Of a DNA stretch of 64,000 nucleotides, positions 9,823 to 18,762 are shown piece by piece. The stretch is taken from NCBI RefSeq assembly GCF_028858535.1, contig NZ_JAPMOU010000011.1:62001-126000 (forward strand), in the 5' to 3' direction. The position numbers and the translations under genes were made by a program. The notes under the pieces are model-generated. The model worked only from the letters and a program-made list of their open reading frames with translations. It was not told the DNA's origin and did no database searches. This stretch comes from Spartinivicinus poritis (GTDB lineage: Bacteria; Pseudomonadota; Gammaproteobacteria; Pseudomonadales; Zooshikellaceae). Positions within the stretch are counted from its first letter, which is position 1. Every line of letters begins with the position of its first letter.

Positions 9823-11139
9823 ATGATCAGCAAACGCTTAAAGTTTTCCCCTTCAGTTCGTCATCTCGCTTTCGCAGTGACTGCCCTTGTTAGTAGCCTA
9901 GCGTTTGCCGAAACCGAGCCGAACCAGCCCTTGAAAGGCCGCTTGCCACTACAAGAACTTCGCACCTTTGCAGAAGTATTTGACCGCATCAAAGTGGCAT
10001 ACGTTGAAAATGTTGATGACAAAACCCTTTTAGAAAATGCCATCAAAGGTATGCTGACCGGGCTAGACCCCCACTCTGCTTACCTTGACCCCAAAGACTT
10101 TGAGGACTTGCAAATCAATACCACTGGTGAGTTTGGTGGGCTAGGCATTGAAGTTGGTATGGAAAACGGATTTGTCAAAGTCATTGCTCCTATCGACGAT
10201 ACGCCTGCACAACGTGCTGGTGTAGAAGCTGGAGACCTCATCATCAAGCTTGACCAAAAACCAGTCAAAGGCATGAGCCTAAACGAAGCCGTAGAAATGA
10301 TGCGAGGCAAGCCTGGTGAGCCAATTACATTAACTATTGTGCGTGAAGGCAATAGTAAGCCTTTTGATATCGTGATCAAGCGCGACATCATTAAAGTACA
10401 AAGCGTCAAGTCCAAGCCACTTGATGAAGGCTACGGCTACATTCGAATTACTCAATTCCAAATCGACTCAGGCGATGAAGTCGTTAATGCCATCAAAAAG
10501 CTAGCCAAAGCCAATAAAGGCAAATTAAATGGACTGATATTGGACCTACGCAATAATCCAGGTGGGGTTTTGCAAGCAGCAGTGGATGTTTCTGATGCAT
10601 TTTTGAAAAAAGGTGTCATCGTTTATACAAAAGGTCGTATTCCAAACTCTGAGTTGCGCTTTAAAGCAGACGAAAAAGACCCATCCAATGGTGTACCCGT
10701 TGTTGTATTAATCAATAGCGGCTCTGCTTCTGCTTCAGAGATTGTTGCAGGGGCTTTACAAGACCATAAACGCGCCATCATTATGGGAACTGATAGTTTT
10801 GGTAAAGGCTCCGTACAAACAGTCTTACCCCTTAATAACCAGCGAGCCTTAAAGTTAACAACAGCTCTGTATTACACCCCTAATGGTCGCTCTATTCAAG
10901 CACAAGGTATTGAGCCAGATATTACTGTTGATAGGGCTAAAGTCACTAAACTCGATCAAGGCGTCACTTATAAAGAAGCAGATCTACAGGGACATTTGAA
11001 TAATGGTAATGGTTTAAAAGATAAACCTAGCTCTCTCAAGGCAAAAAAAGTAGATAAGCAGCTGGAAAGTGACAACCAGTTACAGCAAGCGCTAAGTCTT
11101 CTTAAAGGCCTAAGTATTGCCAATAAAGCGATTAAATAA
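9823..11139 (+). CDS. ctpA: Carboxy-terminal processing protease (S41, CtpA)
   Basis: An S41 protease of about 438 residues. The frame is open from 9757, but the ATG at 9823 is preferred because it directly begins a signal peptide (basic start, hydrophobic core, ALVSSLAFA-ET). Then come a PDZ domain (GGLGIEVGMENGFVKVI through GDLIIKLD) and the catalytic region with SGSASASEIVAGALQ (nucleophile Ser) and the lysine in GTDSFGKGSVQT. CtpA-type proteases trim periplasmic proteins and, in pseudomonads, cell-wall hydrolases, which suits its place beside envC. A strong terminator follows directly. Confidence 0.93.
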   Translation: MISKRLKFSPSVRHLAFAVTALVSSLAFAETEPNQPLKGRLPLQELRTFAEVFDRIKVAYVENVDDKTLLENAIKGMLTGLDPHSAYLDPKDFEDLQINTTGEFGGLGIEVGMENGFVKVIAPIDDTPAQRAGVEAGDLIIKLDQKPVKGMSLNEAVEMMRGKPGEPITLTIVREGNSKPFDIVIKRDIIKVQSVKSKPLDEGYGYIRITQFQIDSGDEVVNAIKKLAKANKGKLNGLILDLRNNPGGVLQAAVDVSDAFLKKGVIVYTKGRIPNSELRFKADEKDPSNGVPVVVLINSGSASASEIVAGALQDHKRAIIMGTDSFGKGSVQTVLPLNNQRALKLTTALYYTPNGRSIQAQGIEPDITVDRAKVTKLDQGVTYKEADLQGHLNNGNGLKDKPSSLKAKKVDKQLESDNQLQQALSLLKGLSIANKAIK

Positions 11140-11141
11140 AT

Positions 11142-11179
11142 AAAAAAGCCGCTAGCTTAATAAAGTTAGCGGCTTTTTT
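11142..11179 (+). terminator. Rho-independent terminator after ctpA
   Basis: Stem AAAAAAGCCGCTA (11142-11154) pairs with TAGCGGCTTTTTT (11167-11179), giving a GC-rich core and a U6 tail just after the ctpA stop. The A-tract also makes it usable for the convergent guaD transcript. Confidence 0.9.
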
Positions 11180-11204
11180 AAACCAAGAATCTACAACATA
11201 TTTT

Positions 11205-12518
11205 TTAATTGCGAGCATCTCGCTGATAAACTAACTGCCCCATAATATAAGTAGCCGCTACTGCTCGATCATCCCCCAGTGTTGTTAGCACAAACAATTT
11301 TTCCAACAAATCTGTCGTATGCTGTAAGCGATATTTGATCAATGGCGTTGCTTGATAATCCAATACCACAAAATCAGCTTCTTTCCCCTTAGCAAAATTA
11401 CCGATTTTGCTATCAAGACTAAGCGCTTTTGCTCCACCTAAAGTAGCCAAATAAAATGACTTTAAGGGTGACAATTGTTGTTTTTTTAGCTGGCTGACTT
11501 TATAACCATCACCAAGCGTTTGTAGCAAAGAAAAGCTGGTTCCACCGCCCACATCGGTACCCATCCCTACCTTGACACCATACTTTTCCATTTTTGCCAA
11601 ATCAAATAATCCACTGCCTAAAAATAAGTTGGAAGAAGGGCAAAAAGCTAAAGCAGATTCAGTTTCAGCCAGCCGCTGACATTGGTGATCACAAAGATGC
11701 ACGCCATGAGCAAAAACAGACCGATTCCCCAACAGCTGATGTGTATCGTATACATCCAAATAGTCTTTGGCATCTGGAAACAACTGTTTAATCAGCTCAA
11801 TTTCATCAGTATTTTCTGACAAGTGTGTATGCAAATAAACACCTGGAAACTCTTGTAACAACTGCCCCGCTTTAGCCAGCTGCTCTTTACTTGAGGTAAT
11901 GGCAAAACGAGGAGTTACTGCATAAAGCAGCCGATCTTGCTGATGCCAACGTTCGATAAGTGCTTTGGATTGTTGATAGCTGGACTCTGGTGTATCCAAT
12001 AAATCTTCCGGCGCTTGCCTGTCCATCATTACCTTACCAGCAATCATTCGTAAACGGCGGCGCTGTGCTTGAGTAAAAAATGCATCTATCGACTCTGGAT
12101 GAACCGTACCAAAGACCAAAGCAGTAGTGGTGCCATTGCGTAACAGCTCATTTAGAAATACCTCTGCTACTTCCTCTGCATGAGCTTGGTCAGTAAAAGC
12201 CATTTCTGCGGGAAATGTATATTTTTCCAGCCAATCAAGAAGCTGCTCACCATAAGAAGCAATCATTCCCGTTTGAGGGTAATGAATATGAGTATCAATA
12301 AACCCAGGTGTTATTAAGCAGTTGGGATAGTGATTAATTGATGCAGACTTTGGTAACAGTGGTAGCAATTGCTCTGCTGGCCCGACGTTATCAATATACC
12401 CATTTTTTATAATTAACAGTCCATCAGGAAAGTATTGATAAGCTTGATCACCTGCACTGGCAGGGTCTGCAGTAAAGTGCAGCAAAGCTGCACGAACAGC
12501 CGTAATAGTGTCTGACAT
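11205..12518 (-). CDS. guaD: Guanine deaminase
   Basis: A 437-residue zinc amidohydrolase converting guanine to xanthine and ammonia. The metal-binding motif GFIDTHIHYPQTG is in the N-terminal third, and the later ligands appear in VYLHTHLSENTDE, FAHGVHL and VGMGTDVGGG. Length and motifs match GuaD. It is convergent with ctpA and downstream of a RutR-like regulator in the same direction, suggesting local control of purine catabolism, although no permease or xanthine oxidase is in view. Confidence 0.95.
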   Translation of the reverse strand: MSDTITAVRAALLHFTADPASAGDQAYQYFPDGLLIIKNGYIDNVGPAEQLLPLLPKSASINHYPNCLITPGFIDTHIHYPQTGMIASYGEQLLDWLEKYTFPAEMAFTDQAHAEEVAEVFLNELLRNGTTTALVFGTVHPESIDAFFTQAQRRRLRMIAGKVMMDRQAPEDLLDTPESSYQQSKALIERWHQQDRLLYAVTPRFAITSSKEQLAKAGQLLQEFPGVYLHTHLSENTDEIELIKQLFPDAKDYLDVYDTHQLLGNRSVFAHGVHLCDHQCQRLAETESALAFCPSSNLFLGSGLFDLAKMEKYGVKVGMGTDVGGGTSFSLLQTLGDGYKVSQLKKQQLSPLKSFYLATLGGAKALSLDSKIGNFAKGKEADFVVLDYQATPLIKYRLQHTTDLLEKLFVLTTLGDDRAVAATYIMGQLVYQRDARN

Positions 12519-12578
12519 AGACTCTTTCTCTTAGGTTCTTGCTAAGGAACGTGCATAAAACACTGCACTATACGCACA

Positions 12579-12603
12579 AAAACCAAGCCAATGGCTTGGT
12601 TTT
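12579..12603 (-). terminator. Terminator between the TetR gene and guaD
   Basis: Arms AAAACCAAGCC (12579-12589) and GGCTTGGTTTT (12593-12603) form an 11-bp stem with a three-base loop; read on the minus strand it ends in U5. It lies downstream of the RutR-like gene, so the regulator and guaD are probably separate transcripts. The bases at 12543-12556 resemble the end of the palindromic element at 8141, and nothing else is evident in 12604-12843. Confidence 0.7.
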
Positions 12604-12843
12604 GCTAATAACAAGAGGTTAGCTTGTACTTTGCTTAGTCAGTATCCAGTGCTCTGGCTGCCTAATAATCCAACCAAAAAACTGGGCTATGTTGATCTTA
12701 TATCAAAAACCTGACCACAAAGACAAACTTTAACGAGCATAGCTCGAATATCACTTGGTGTAAACACTTCCAAAACAACGAGAAGTAGAGCCTCTGATTC
12801 TACTCTCCCTAACGCCAGTCCAAGCACTTCTCCCCTATTCAAA

Positions 12844-13509
12844 CTAACGCCTGATGCCACAGCCCTTAAGAATTATTTGAGTAATTTGCTCGGCAGCCTG
12901 TTGATAATCGTCATCTGCTAAGTTTTCTTTACCTAGCACAGCTTTCACTTGTTCGCCAAAATCAGCATAGTGCTGAGTAGAAGCCCAAATTAAAAACAAC
13001 AAGTGATAAGGGTCAACTGGATCCATTTTGCCTTGAGCAATCCAGGCTTTAATAACACTTGCTTTTTCAGCTACCCAGTTTTCAAAGTCAGTTTCAATAT
13101 ACTGACTTAAGAAGGGAGCACCATGAATGATTTCACTGGCAAAAATTCTGGATGCCAAAGGGTTTGTTTTAGAGTACATGACCTTAGAATGGATGTAAGC
13201 AGCTAATGCCTCAGCAGGGTCATCATCTGGCTTAATATCGTTAAAAGCAGAATTCCATAGCTCAATGATGTTATGCAATACAGCACCATAAAGATCTATC
13301 TTACTTTTAAAGTAATAGTGAACATTTGCTTTTGGTAACCCTGCTCGCTCTGCAATCTTCCTTACTGAAGCCCCTTTAAAGCCATGGTTGACAAACTCAA
13401 TTTCAGCGGCATCAATAATCACCTGCTCATTTTGTTGGCGAATTTTACCAGTAGGCTTGCGTTGTTTATCAGCCGCCGCTTTTGTCAAGATATTCTCTGT
13501 ACTACTCAT
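12844..13509 (-). CDS. TetR-family regulator, RutR-like
   Basis: A 221-residue TetR-type repressor. The helix-turn-helix lies around residues 40-70 (GFKGASVRKIAERAGLPKAN then VHYYFKSKIDLYGAVL). The C-terminal ligand domain is very close to E. coli RutR, including LLFLIWASTQHYADFGEQV. RutR senses uracil/thymine and controls pyrimidine and purine-linked genes. With guaD next door, control of nucleobase catabolism is likely, by inference. Confidence 0.88.
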   Translation of the reverse strand: MSSTENILTKAAADKQRKPTGKIRQQNEQVIIDAAEIEFVNHGFKGASVRKIAERAGLPKANVHYYFKSKIDLYGAVLHNIIELWNSAFNDIKPDDDPAEALAAYIHSKVMYSKTNPLASRIFASEIIHGAPFLSQYIETDFENWVAEKASVIKAWIAQGKMDPVDPYHLLFLIWASTQHYADFGEQVKAVLGKENLADDDYQQAAEQITQIILKGCGIRR

Positions 13510-13749
13510 TAGCTAGCCACATCAAATGTTAATTGAATCAGAAAGTAGGCTGTACTCCTACAAGCAACCTTTCTTTAAGAGGTGACACTATTCACTTAGG
13601 GTATACTTACTGCAAGCTATGCTCAAACCCTAACCTCTATAGACTAGCCTATCAAAGCTTGTTGCTACTCCCAAGCAATAACTGCAAAAGGATTTGATAG
13701 CTATCAGTTGTGGCATTAAGACAAAAGATTGAAGACACTGGTAGCATAA

Positions 13750-14016
13750 AGGGCACCTCTAATAATTGTTTTCAGTCTCTGGCCTTCTGGTAAATTCGCA
13801 ATCAAGGCGTTGGTTTGAAGGCATGCTGGTGGCCTGTCGAAAAGCAACAACACTGAGTGCGGGTTTACCAGAAGGCCCTGAAAGGCGCTGCCTGACGGGC
13901 TCTTGCACTGCGTTGGCTTGTTTGGAAAGGCAACCTAGCCTTACACTGCACAAGCCGTCTTATTCAAGACCCCGTCAGCTTGCGCAGAGGCCATAAACAA
14001 TTATTAGAGGTGCCCT
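13750..14016. mobile_element. MITE-like non-autonomous element
   Basis: A 267-bp unit bounded by perfect 22-bp terminal inverted repeats, 13750-13771 and 13995-14016, starting AGGGCACCTCTAATAATTG. No target-site duplication is clear. The interior is noticeably richer in G and C than the surroundings, contains further inverted sequence (TGGCCTTCTGG near the left, CCAGAAGGCC near 13870) and has no credible gene despite short open frames. Matching or degenerate ends occur at 4286-4317, 5616-5641, 26670-26697, 45461 and 50572. No transposase with these ends is visible in the window. Confidence 0.8.
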
Positions 14017-14070
14017 AAACATGAGGCATTCACTGCTAATATTATAGTAATGAGTTAGTTGTTAGCTGGT

Positions 14071-15324
14071 ATGTGGCCTAAAAGTATTTCTCTTTTAATT
14101 TTGGGGGTAGCCTTTAATGCTATTGCCCAATCTCAACCCCCGAAAGCCTATTTAGATGTCTCAGTGCTTAACTTAGGCGGACCGATGGGCTCTGCTTTTC
14201 GTTATTTAGCCAGTGAGTTCCAACGTCGCCATCCAGAAGTAAAAGTAAGGTTACATACAGAATCTGATGCCAATTACAAAAAAAAACTAATTCAGTGGTT
14301 AACAGCTGAAAAAGGAATGGATGTTCTTCACTGGCAAGCAGGTGAACGCTTGTTTAACTTAGTGAGAAAAGGTTATCTAAAGCCTATAACCCCACTGTGG
14401 CAACAACAGCAATGGAACAATGCATTTTCTTCAGGCATGCAAGACCTGGTAAAATTTAATGATGACTTTTATGCCGTACCCTTTAGCTATTATCATTGGG
14501 CTATTTATTATAAAAAATCCACATTCAAGAAATTAAATATTACCCCACCAACGACCTGGAATACACTTATTGAAATATGTAAAAAAATACGAGCTAACCA
14601 AAAAAATCCTATTGTCTTAGGTAATAAATACTTATGGCCAGCAGAGTCCTGGTTTGATTATATCAATTTAAGGCTTAACGGTATTGAGTTTCACCAGGCA
14701 TTATTAGCAGGCAATATTTCTTATAAAGACCAGCGAGTTAAGCAGGTATTTATTCACTGGAAACAACTGATAGATAATAAATGTTTTAACCCACTGCCAG
14801 AAGAATATGACTGGTATGAAGTATTGCCAGAGCTTAATCGTGAGAGTGCCACAATGATGCTGATAGGCCATTTTATCACCAGCAAAGCATCGAGAAACTT
14901 ACTTAATGATCTGGACTTTTTTCCTTTTCCCAAAATAAACCCTTCAACCCCCCAATATGAAGAAGCCCCCACTGACATATTTACTATCCCCCACAATACT
15001 AAAAACTTGAAGCTGGCAAAACAATTTTTAATCATGGTTGCTCAACCAGATGTGCAAACCACTCTTAATCAAAAAATGAAGTTCTTACCCCCTAGGCTAG
15101 GCGCAAAAGCTAGCGATCAAGCACTAACCAAAAAAGGTAAAAAGTTGTTAGATGAAGCCGAAGGAATAACCCAGTTTTTTGACCGAGATGCTCCCAAACC
15201 AATGGTAGACGTTGCCAACCAGCTATTCGCAGAGTTTATAAAAACAGCTGATGTAGAATCTGTTACGGATAAACTAGAAGCAGCCAGACAAAAGTTATAC
15301 AACATTAATAACAATTTATTTTAA
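14071..15324 (+). CDS. Extracellular solute-binding protein (sugar ABC type)
   Basis: A periplasmic binding protein of about 417 residues resembling carbohydrate-ABC (family 1) substrate-binding proteins. The ATG at 14071 begins a signal peptide (SISLLILGVAFNAIAQ-SQ), so it is preferred to the upstream TTG at 14059. Typical features are the N-terminal VLNLGGPMGSAFRYLASEFQ region, the central YAVPFSYYHWAIYYKKSTF block and the family pattern of PTTWNTLIEICKKI. No permease or ATPase genes accompany it, so it is an orphan that may feed a distant transporter or act as a sensor partner. Confidence 0.85.
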   Translation: MWPKSISLLILGVAFNAIAQSQPPKAYLDVSVLNLGGPMGSAFRYLASEFQRRHPEVKVRLHTESDANYKKKLIQWLTAEKGMDVLHWQAGERLFNLVRKGYLKPITPLWQQQQWNNAFSSGMQDLVKFNDDFYAVPFSYYHWAIYYKKSTFKKLNITPPTTWNTLIEICKKIRANQKNPIVLGNKYLWPAESWFDYINLRLNGIEFHQALLAGNISYKDQRVKQVFIHWKQLIDNKCFNPLPEEYDWYEVLPELNRESATMMLIGHFITSKASRNLLNDLDFFPFPKINPSTPQYEEAPTDIFTIPHNTKNLKLAKQFLIMVAQPDVQTTLNQKMKFLPPRLGAKASDQALTKKGKKLLDEAEGITQFFDRDAPKPMVDVANQLFAEFIKTADVESVTDKLEAARQKLYNINNNLF

Positions 15325-15376
15325 ATTCATAAACTTCTGTTGTACTGTTTGACTTGACAAACAAAAGGACAGATCA

Positions 15377-16180
15377 ATGGTTTTGTGGAACTTGAAAAGT
15401 ATCAGTATTTTTAGTTATGTAATCGCCTACTTTTGCTTAAATTCACAGTCTACATGGGCTTTTGGTCAAAATGGTCACCGCATTGTTGCCCATATAGCAG
15501 AAGCTTACTTAACACCTAAAACAGAAAAAGCGATCAAACAAATAACAGGCAAGTACCAACTTGCACAATTAGCTACCTGGCCAGACGAAATAAAATCAGA
15601 ACCAAGTTGGGATTATGCAAAACCCTGGCACTATATTTCTATTGATGATAACGAGTCATTCGAAAGCTTAAACCGGAGTCCTAATGGAGACATCTTATCT
15701 GCTTTAGTACATTTTGAGAGAGTATTAACAAATTCCAAAACCACTCAAAGTAATAAATGGCAAGCCCTAGCTTTTTATACTCATCTTGTTGGCGATATTC
15801 ATCAACCTTTACATGTCGGATACAGAAATGACCGTGGAGGCAATGATATAGCTGTTAAATGGTTTGAAAAGAATTCAAACCTACATGCTGTTTGGGATAC
15901 AGAGTTAATTGAAAACCAGCGATTAAGCTATAAAGATTACGCAAGCTTTATCAATATTGCCACAAGCAGCCAAGTAACAAGTTGGCAAAAAGCTTCATAC
16001 CTGGACTGGGCTAAAGAGTCAAAAGCAATCAGAAAACAAGCCTATGACTTTAACAATATAGATTCAGATATACCACAATTAAGCTATAAATATACTTACC
16101 AGAAAACAAAGATTATCAATCAACGACTGTTAATAGCTGGTGTACGGTTAGCGGGGAAACTGAATAGCTTTTTTGATTAG
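15377..16180 (+). CDS. Secreted S1/P1-type nuclease
   Basis: A 267-residue zinc-dependent nuclease of the S1/P1 family, which cleaves single-stranded nucleic acids and removes 3'-phosphates. The family's mature N-terminal tryptophan would be W27, after a hydrophobic signal sequence, and is followed by G-x-x-GH (G30-H34). Other zinc ligands sit in ATWPDEIKS, WHYISID, THLVGDIHQPLHVG and NLHAVWDTELI. AGGA lies before the ATG. Probably exported to gain phosphate or nucleosides; the alkaline phosphatase at 1981 would fit the same use, by inference. Confidence 0.93.
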   Translation: MVLWNLKSISIFSYVIAYFCLNSQSTWAFGQNGHRIVAHIAEAYLTPKTEKAIKQITGKYQLAQLATWPDEIKSEPSWDYAKPWHYISIDDNESFESLNRSPNGDILSALVHFERVLTNSKTTQSNKWQALAFYTHLVGDIHQPLHVGYRNDRGGNDIAVKWFEKNSNLHAVWDTELIENQRLSYKDYASFINIATSSQVTSWQKASYLDWAKESKAIRKQAYDFNNIDSDIPQLSYKYTYQKTKIINQRLLIAGVRLAGKLNSFFD

Positions 16181-16183
16181 TAC

Positions 16184-16528
16184 TCAAAAATCGGCTACTC
16201 CTTTTATAGTACAGAATTTAAAGTTTATACACATCATTGCGACTAATACAAAAAGTGATAGAAGGATAGCAGCAGGAATTACTAGTTTGTAACCAAGAGG
16301 TATAAAAAATGAAGTAGAAATAATTGGTGCGATTAACATTATCATTGACTGAATTCCCTGAGAAAAGGATGACGCCTGATGAATTGTATGAGGATAAGCA
16401 TTCATCAAGCCATTTTGAAATAAAATAGTAAAGTTAGACCCAATTATACCTGATACAAACATGCAGATACTTAACACAGCAACATGTACACTAAAAAGAA
16501 TACTCAGCCCAATCCTATATATATCACT
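16184..16528 (-). pseudogene. C-terminal fragment of an MFS transporter
   Basis: The frame encodes the last two to three membrane helices of a major-facilitator transporter (GIIGSNFTILFQNGLMNAYP, then LIAPIISTSFFIPLGY and a final helix). An open frame from a GTG at 16477 gives 97 residues, but related hydrophobic sequence continues upstream in the same frame to about 16528. There it is joined to an IS30-type transposase fragment. The N-terminal three quarters of the transporter are missing, so this is a broken gene. Confidence 0.7.
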
Positions 16529-16662
16529 TGCGAATCATTTTTAGGTGTAAAGAAAAAGCGGTTTAGACTCACAGCGATGGCTGAACGACTAAAACCAGCT
16601 GCTAAATAAGCTGAAATTTGATATCGTTCTTCCAGAGTTATCTGCTTGTAAGCCTTGACCAT
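16504..16662 (-). pseudogene. IS30-family transposase, N-terminal fragment
   Basis: Translation from the ATG at 16662 gives MVKAYKQITLEERYQISAYL followed by AAGFSRSAIAVSLNR, the N-terminal helix-turn-helix of IS30-family transposases. Similarity stops near 16558, and the frame then runs through unrelated sequence to a stop at 16504, inside the MFS remnant. The rest of the transposase is absent. Confidence 0.75.
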
Positions 16663-16834
16663 TAACAACTCCAATCTTGGCAGAAAAGAGAAGCAGGCTA
16701 TTATAGCAGATAGCCCCTTTCATCCTAGATGTTGTTGAGTTGCACTTGTTAGTTGAATACTCCAGTAAAGTTTATGACTCTAATTCATAAACTTTATTTA
16801 TTGAGAATTATCACCATACCAATTTATAGTAGAT

Positions 16835-16964
16835 ATACGACAGTGGAAGCGGTCAGGTGGTACTGTCTCCATTCAATATAAGCTCCAGCAGACTAATAAC
16901 TCACTTCGTTAGCTACAGCTGTGCTTATTATTAGGGCCACCGCTCCTGAGCTTACTTGTCGTAT
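16835..16964. repeat. Imperfect palindromic unit
   Basis: ATACGACA at 16835-16842 is repeated inverted at 16957-16964. Inner bases on both sides also correspond imperfectly (GGTCAGG-like on the left, CCTGAG-like on the right). It is probably another small dispersed palindrome. Nothing else is evident between the IS30 fragment and the gene at 17124. Confidence 0.4.
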
Positions 16965-17123
16965 AATAGGGCCCTACTTTGGGGTTCGTTTATTTATTCT
17001 TTTCTCAACTTGTGTAGAGTGTATCTATAGAAGAGGAATGTACCTCTAGATTAAGGGGCATTATTGCCCCTGTTTTTTATTCATATCTAAGTTTTACTAA
17101 GAATAATTGATGGGGTTATTTAA

Positions 17124-17498
17124 ATGCGGTCTCCATTGCCTGATGATCTGGCCACCATTGCCACCTGGCCACGCTTAAAACGTTACTGTTATTTTTTTGA
17201 AGAAGCGGTTGAAACCGATCAAATCTGGACATTATATCGAAGAAGTTGGGCCATCGAACAATCCAACGGCTATCATACTTTTCCCCTTTGGCCCAACCAG
17301 GCTTTTGCAACTATTTGTGCGACTAAACAATGGCAATGCTTTAAGCCTATACAATTTAATATAGAGATTATATTGAAGGAAGTAATCCCAATGTTAGATA
17401 ACAGTTTATGGTTTCCATCAATTTTTCAAACTCCTTCTGACAAAGGCACAATTATAAATACTCAACTATTAAAAGATGAATTATTAAGTCTGATGTAA
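17124..17498 (+). CDS. DUF2750-type protein
   Basis: A 124-residue cytoplasmic protein matching the general pattern of the DUF2750 family: an acidic-aromatic WTLYRRSWAIEQSNGYHTFP segment followed by LWPNQAFA and a C-terminal EVIPMLDNSLWFPSIFQTP region. The function of the family is unknown. The gene is isolated within the broken-transporter/IS region and lies between two 21-bp direct repeats (16531-16551 and 17914-17934), so it may have been carried in. Confidence 0.6.
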   Translation: MRSPLPDDLATIATWPRLKRYCYFFEEAVETDQIWTLYRRSWAIEQSNGYHTFPLWPNQAFATICATKQWQCFKPIQFNIEIILKEVIPMLDNSLWFPSIFQTPSDKGTIINTQLLKDELLSLM

Positions 17499-17634
17499 TT
17501 AAAACCACGCATCCACTATTCTGGTTGGGTCAGGGGTGTTTCATCCCTTTTGCCGGGTTTTGCTGTACTGGTCTTTTTTCAATCATTAAAAGAAAAAATA
17601 AATTTTGCAGATTATCACCAATTATTTTTTCAAT

Positions 17635-17660
17635 AAAAAAAGCGGTAACAAAGTTACCGC
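17635..17660 (-). terminator. Orphan minus-strand terminator
   Basis: GCGGTAAC (17642-17649) and GTTACCGC (17653-17660) form a perfect 8-bp stem with a three-base loop; on the minus strand it is followed by U7. No minus-strand gene ends here; hisF already has its own terminator at 17845. It may end a small RNA starting in 17661-17840 or act as a backup for the his operon. Confidence 0.65.
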
Positions 17661-17844
17661 AAAAAAACGCTCGCTTTGTGAATGATGAAACGGTTTGCCC
17701 ATCACTCTGTCCTTCATGAACAACTTCTTCAAGAGTGATTAAAGAGTACGCCAGAATTTCATTTTATGAAACAGTATCTATTAATATAAAATAAATGAGG
17801 TACAGTAATACTAAAAATTAAGCACTTACACTTTCTTTAGTCAC

Positions 17845-17870
17845 AAAAAAAGACCATATTAATGGCCTTT
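17845..17870 (-). terminator. his operon terminator
   Basis: On the minus strand AGGCCAT, a four-base loop and ATGGTCT are followed by U6, about 85 bp after the hisF stop. One stem pair is G-U. Confidence 0.75.
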
Positions 17871-17913
17871 CATTAAAAAATAAGTGTTCACTTTACCTAA
17901 TCTATACCTATCA

Positions 17914-17934
17914 CGAATCATTTTTAGGTGTAAA
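17914..17934. repeat. 21-bp direct repeat (second copy at 16531-16551)
   Basis: The 21 bases 17914-17934 (beginning CGAATCATTTTTAGG) are identical to 16531-16551, about 1.4 kb away in the same orientation. The first copy lies exactly at the junction of the MFS and IS30 remnants and the second just after hisF. The pair may mark the edges of an inserted or duplicated block. Confidence 0.6.
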
Positions 17935-17955
17935 AATAAAGTGTATATAGGCTCC

Positions 17956-18729
17956 CTATAAGCGCATTTCTATTCCCTGTTCACTTAGATACTGCTTAGC
18001 TTGTGGAATTGTATATTCGCCAAAATGAAAAATACTAGCAGCTAATACGGCATCTGCTTTACCAAGTTTGATACCGTCAACTAAATGATCTAAATTGCCT
18101 GCACCACCAGAAGCAATCACTGGAATCACTACAGCATCACTAATTGCATGAGTTACTCCTAAGTCATAACCATTTTTAACGCCATCTTGGTCCATACTGG
18201 TTAAAAGAATTTCACCTGCACCATACTGTTCCATTTTTCTGGCCCATTCGATAGCATCTAGCCCCGTAGGTCTTCTGCCGCCATGCGTAAACACCTCCCA
18301 CTTATCAGGCTCACCTGGTTTACTCACTTTTTTGGCATCAATTGCCACCACTATGCACTGGGCACCAAACTTTGCGGATGCCTCTGCAACAAATTCCGGG
18401 TTAAATACGGCAGTTGTGTTAATGCTGACTTTATCTGCACCTGCATTAAGCAGGTTTCTGATATCTTGCAAGTTACGAATACCACCCCCAACAGTTAATG
18501 GGATAAACACTTCACTAGCGATTTTTTCTACCGTATGAATGGTGGTATCTCGTTCTTCATGGCTGGCGGTAATATCCAGAAAGGTTAATTCATCTGCTCC
18601 CTGCTCGTTGTATCGTTTGGCCACCTCTACTGGGTCACCAGCATCACGAATATCAACAAACTGAACACCTTTTACTACCCGGCCATTTTCTACATCCAGG
18701 CAAGGAATAATTCGTTTGGCTAATCCCAT
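17956..18729 (-). CDS. hisF: Imidazole glycerol phosphate synthase, cyclase subunit
   Basis: A 257-residue TIM-barrel enzyme. With HisH it converts PRFAR and ammonia to imidazole glycerol phosphate and AICAR in histidine synthesis. The start [17 protein letters not shown] and the phosphate-binding loops ([14 protein letters not shown]) are diagnostic. It is last in hisBHAF, 33 bp after hisA, and has its own terminator. Confidence 0.98.
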   Translation of the reverse strand: MGLAKRIIPCLDVENGRVVKGVQFVDIRDAGDPVEVAKRYNEQGADELTFLDITASHEERDTTIHTVEKIASEVFIPLTVGGGIRNLQDIRNLLNAGADKVSINTTAVFNPEFVAEASAKFGAQCIVVAIDAKKVSKPGEPDKWEVFTHGGRRPTGLDAIEWARKMEQYGAGEILLTSMDQDGVKNGYDLGVTHAISDAVVIPVIASGGAGNLDHLVDGIKLGKADAVLAASIFHFGEYTIPQAKQYLSEQGIEMRL

Positions 18730-18762
18730 TTTTTACCTCACAGCTTTAACTGCACATTTTCT

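Noticed and set aside
13766-13996. Open frames on both strands inside the MITE
   Set aside because: Composition follows the inverted-repeat structure, there is no ribosome-binding site, and no protein similarity is recognisable.
17525-17719. Plus-strand 64-codon frame after the DUF2750 gene
   Set aside because: It spans the minus-strand terminator hairpin and shows no protein features.
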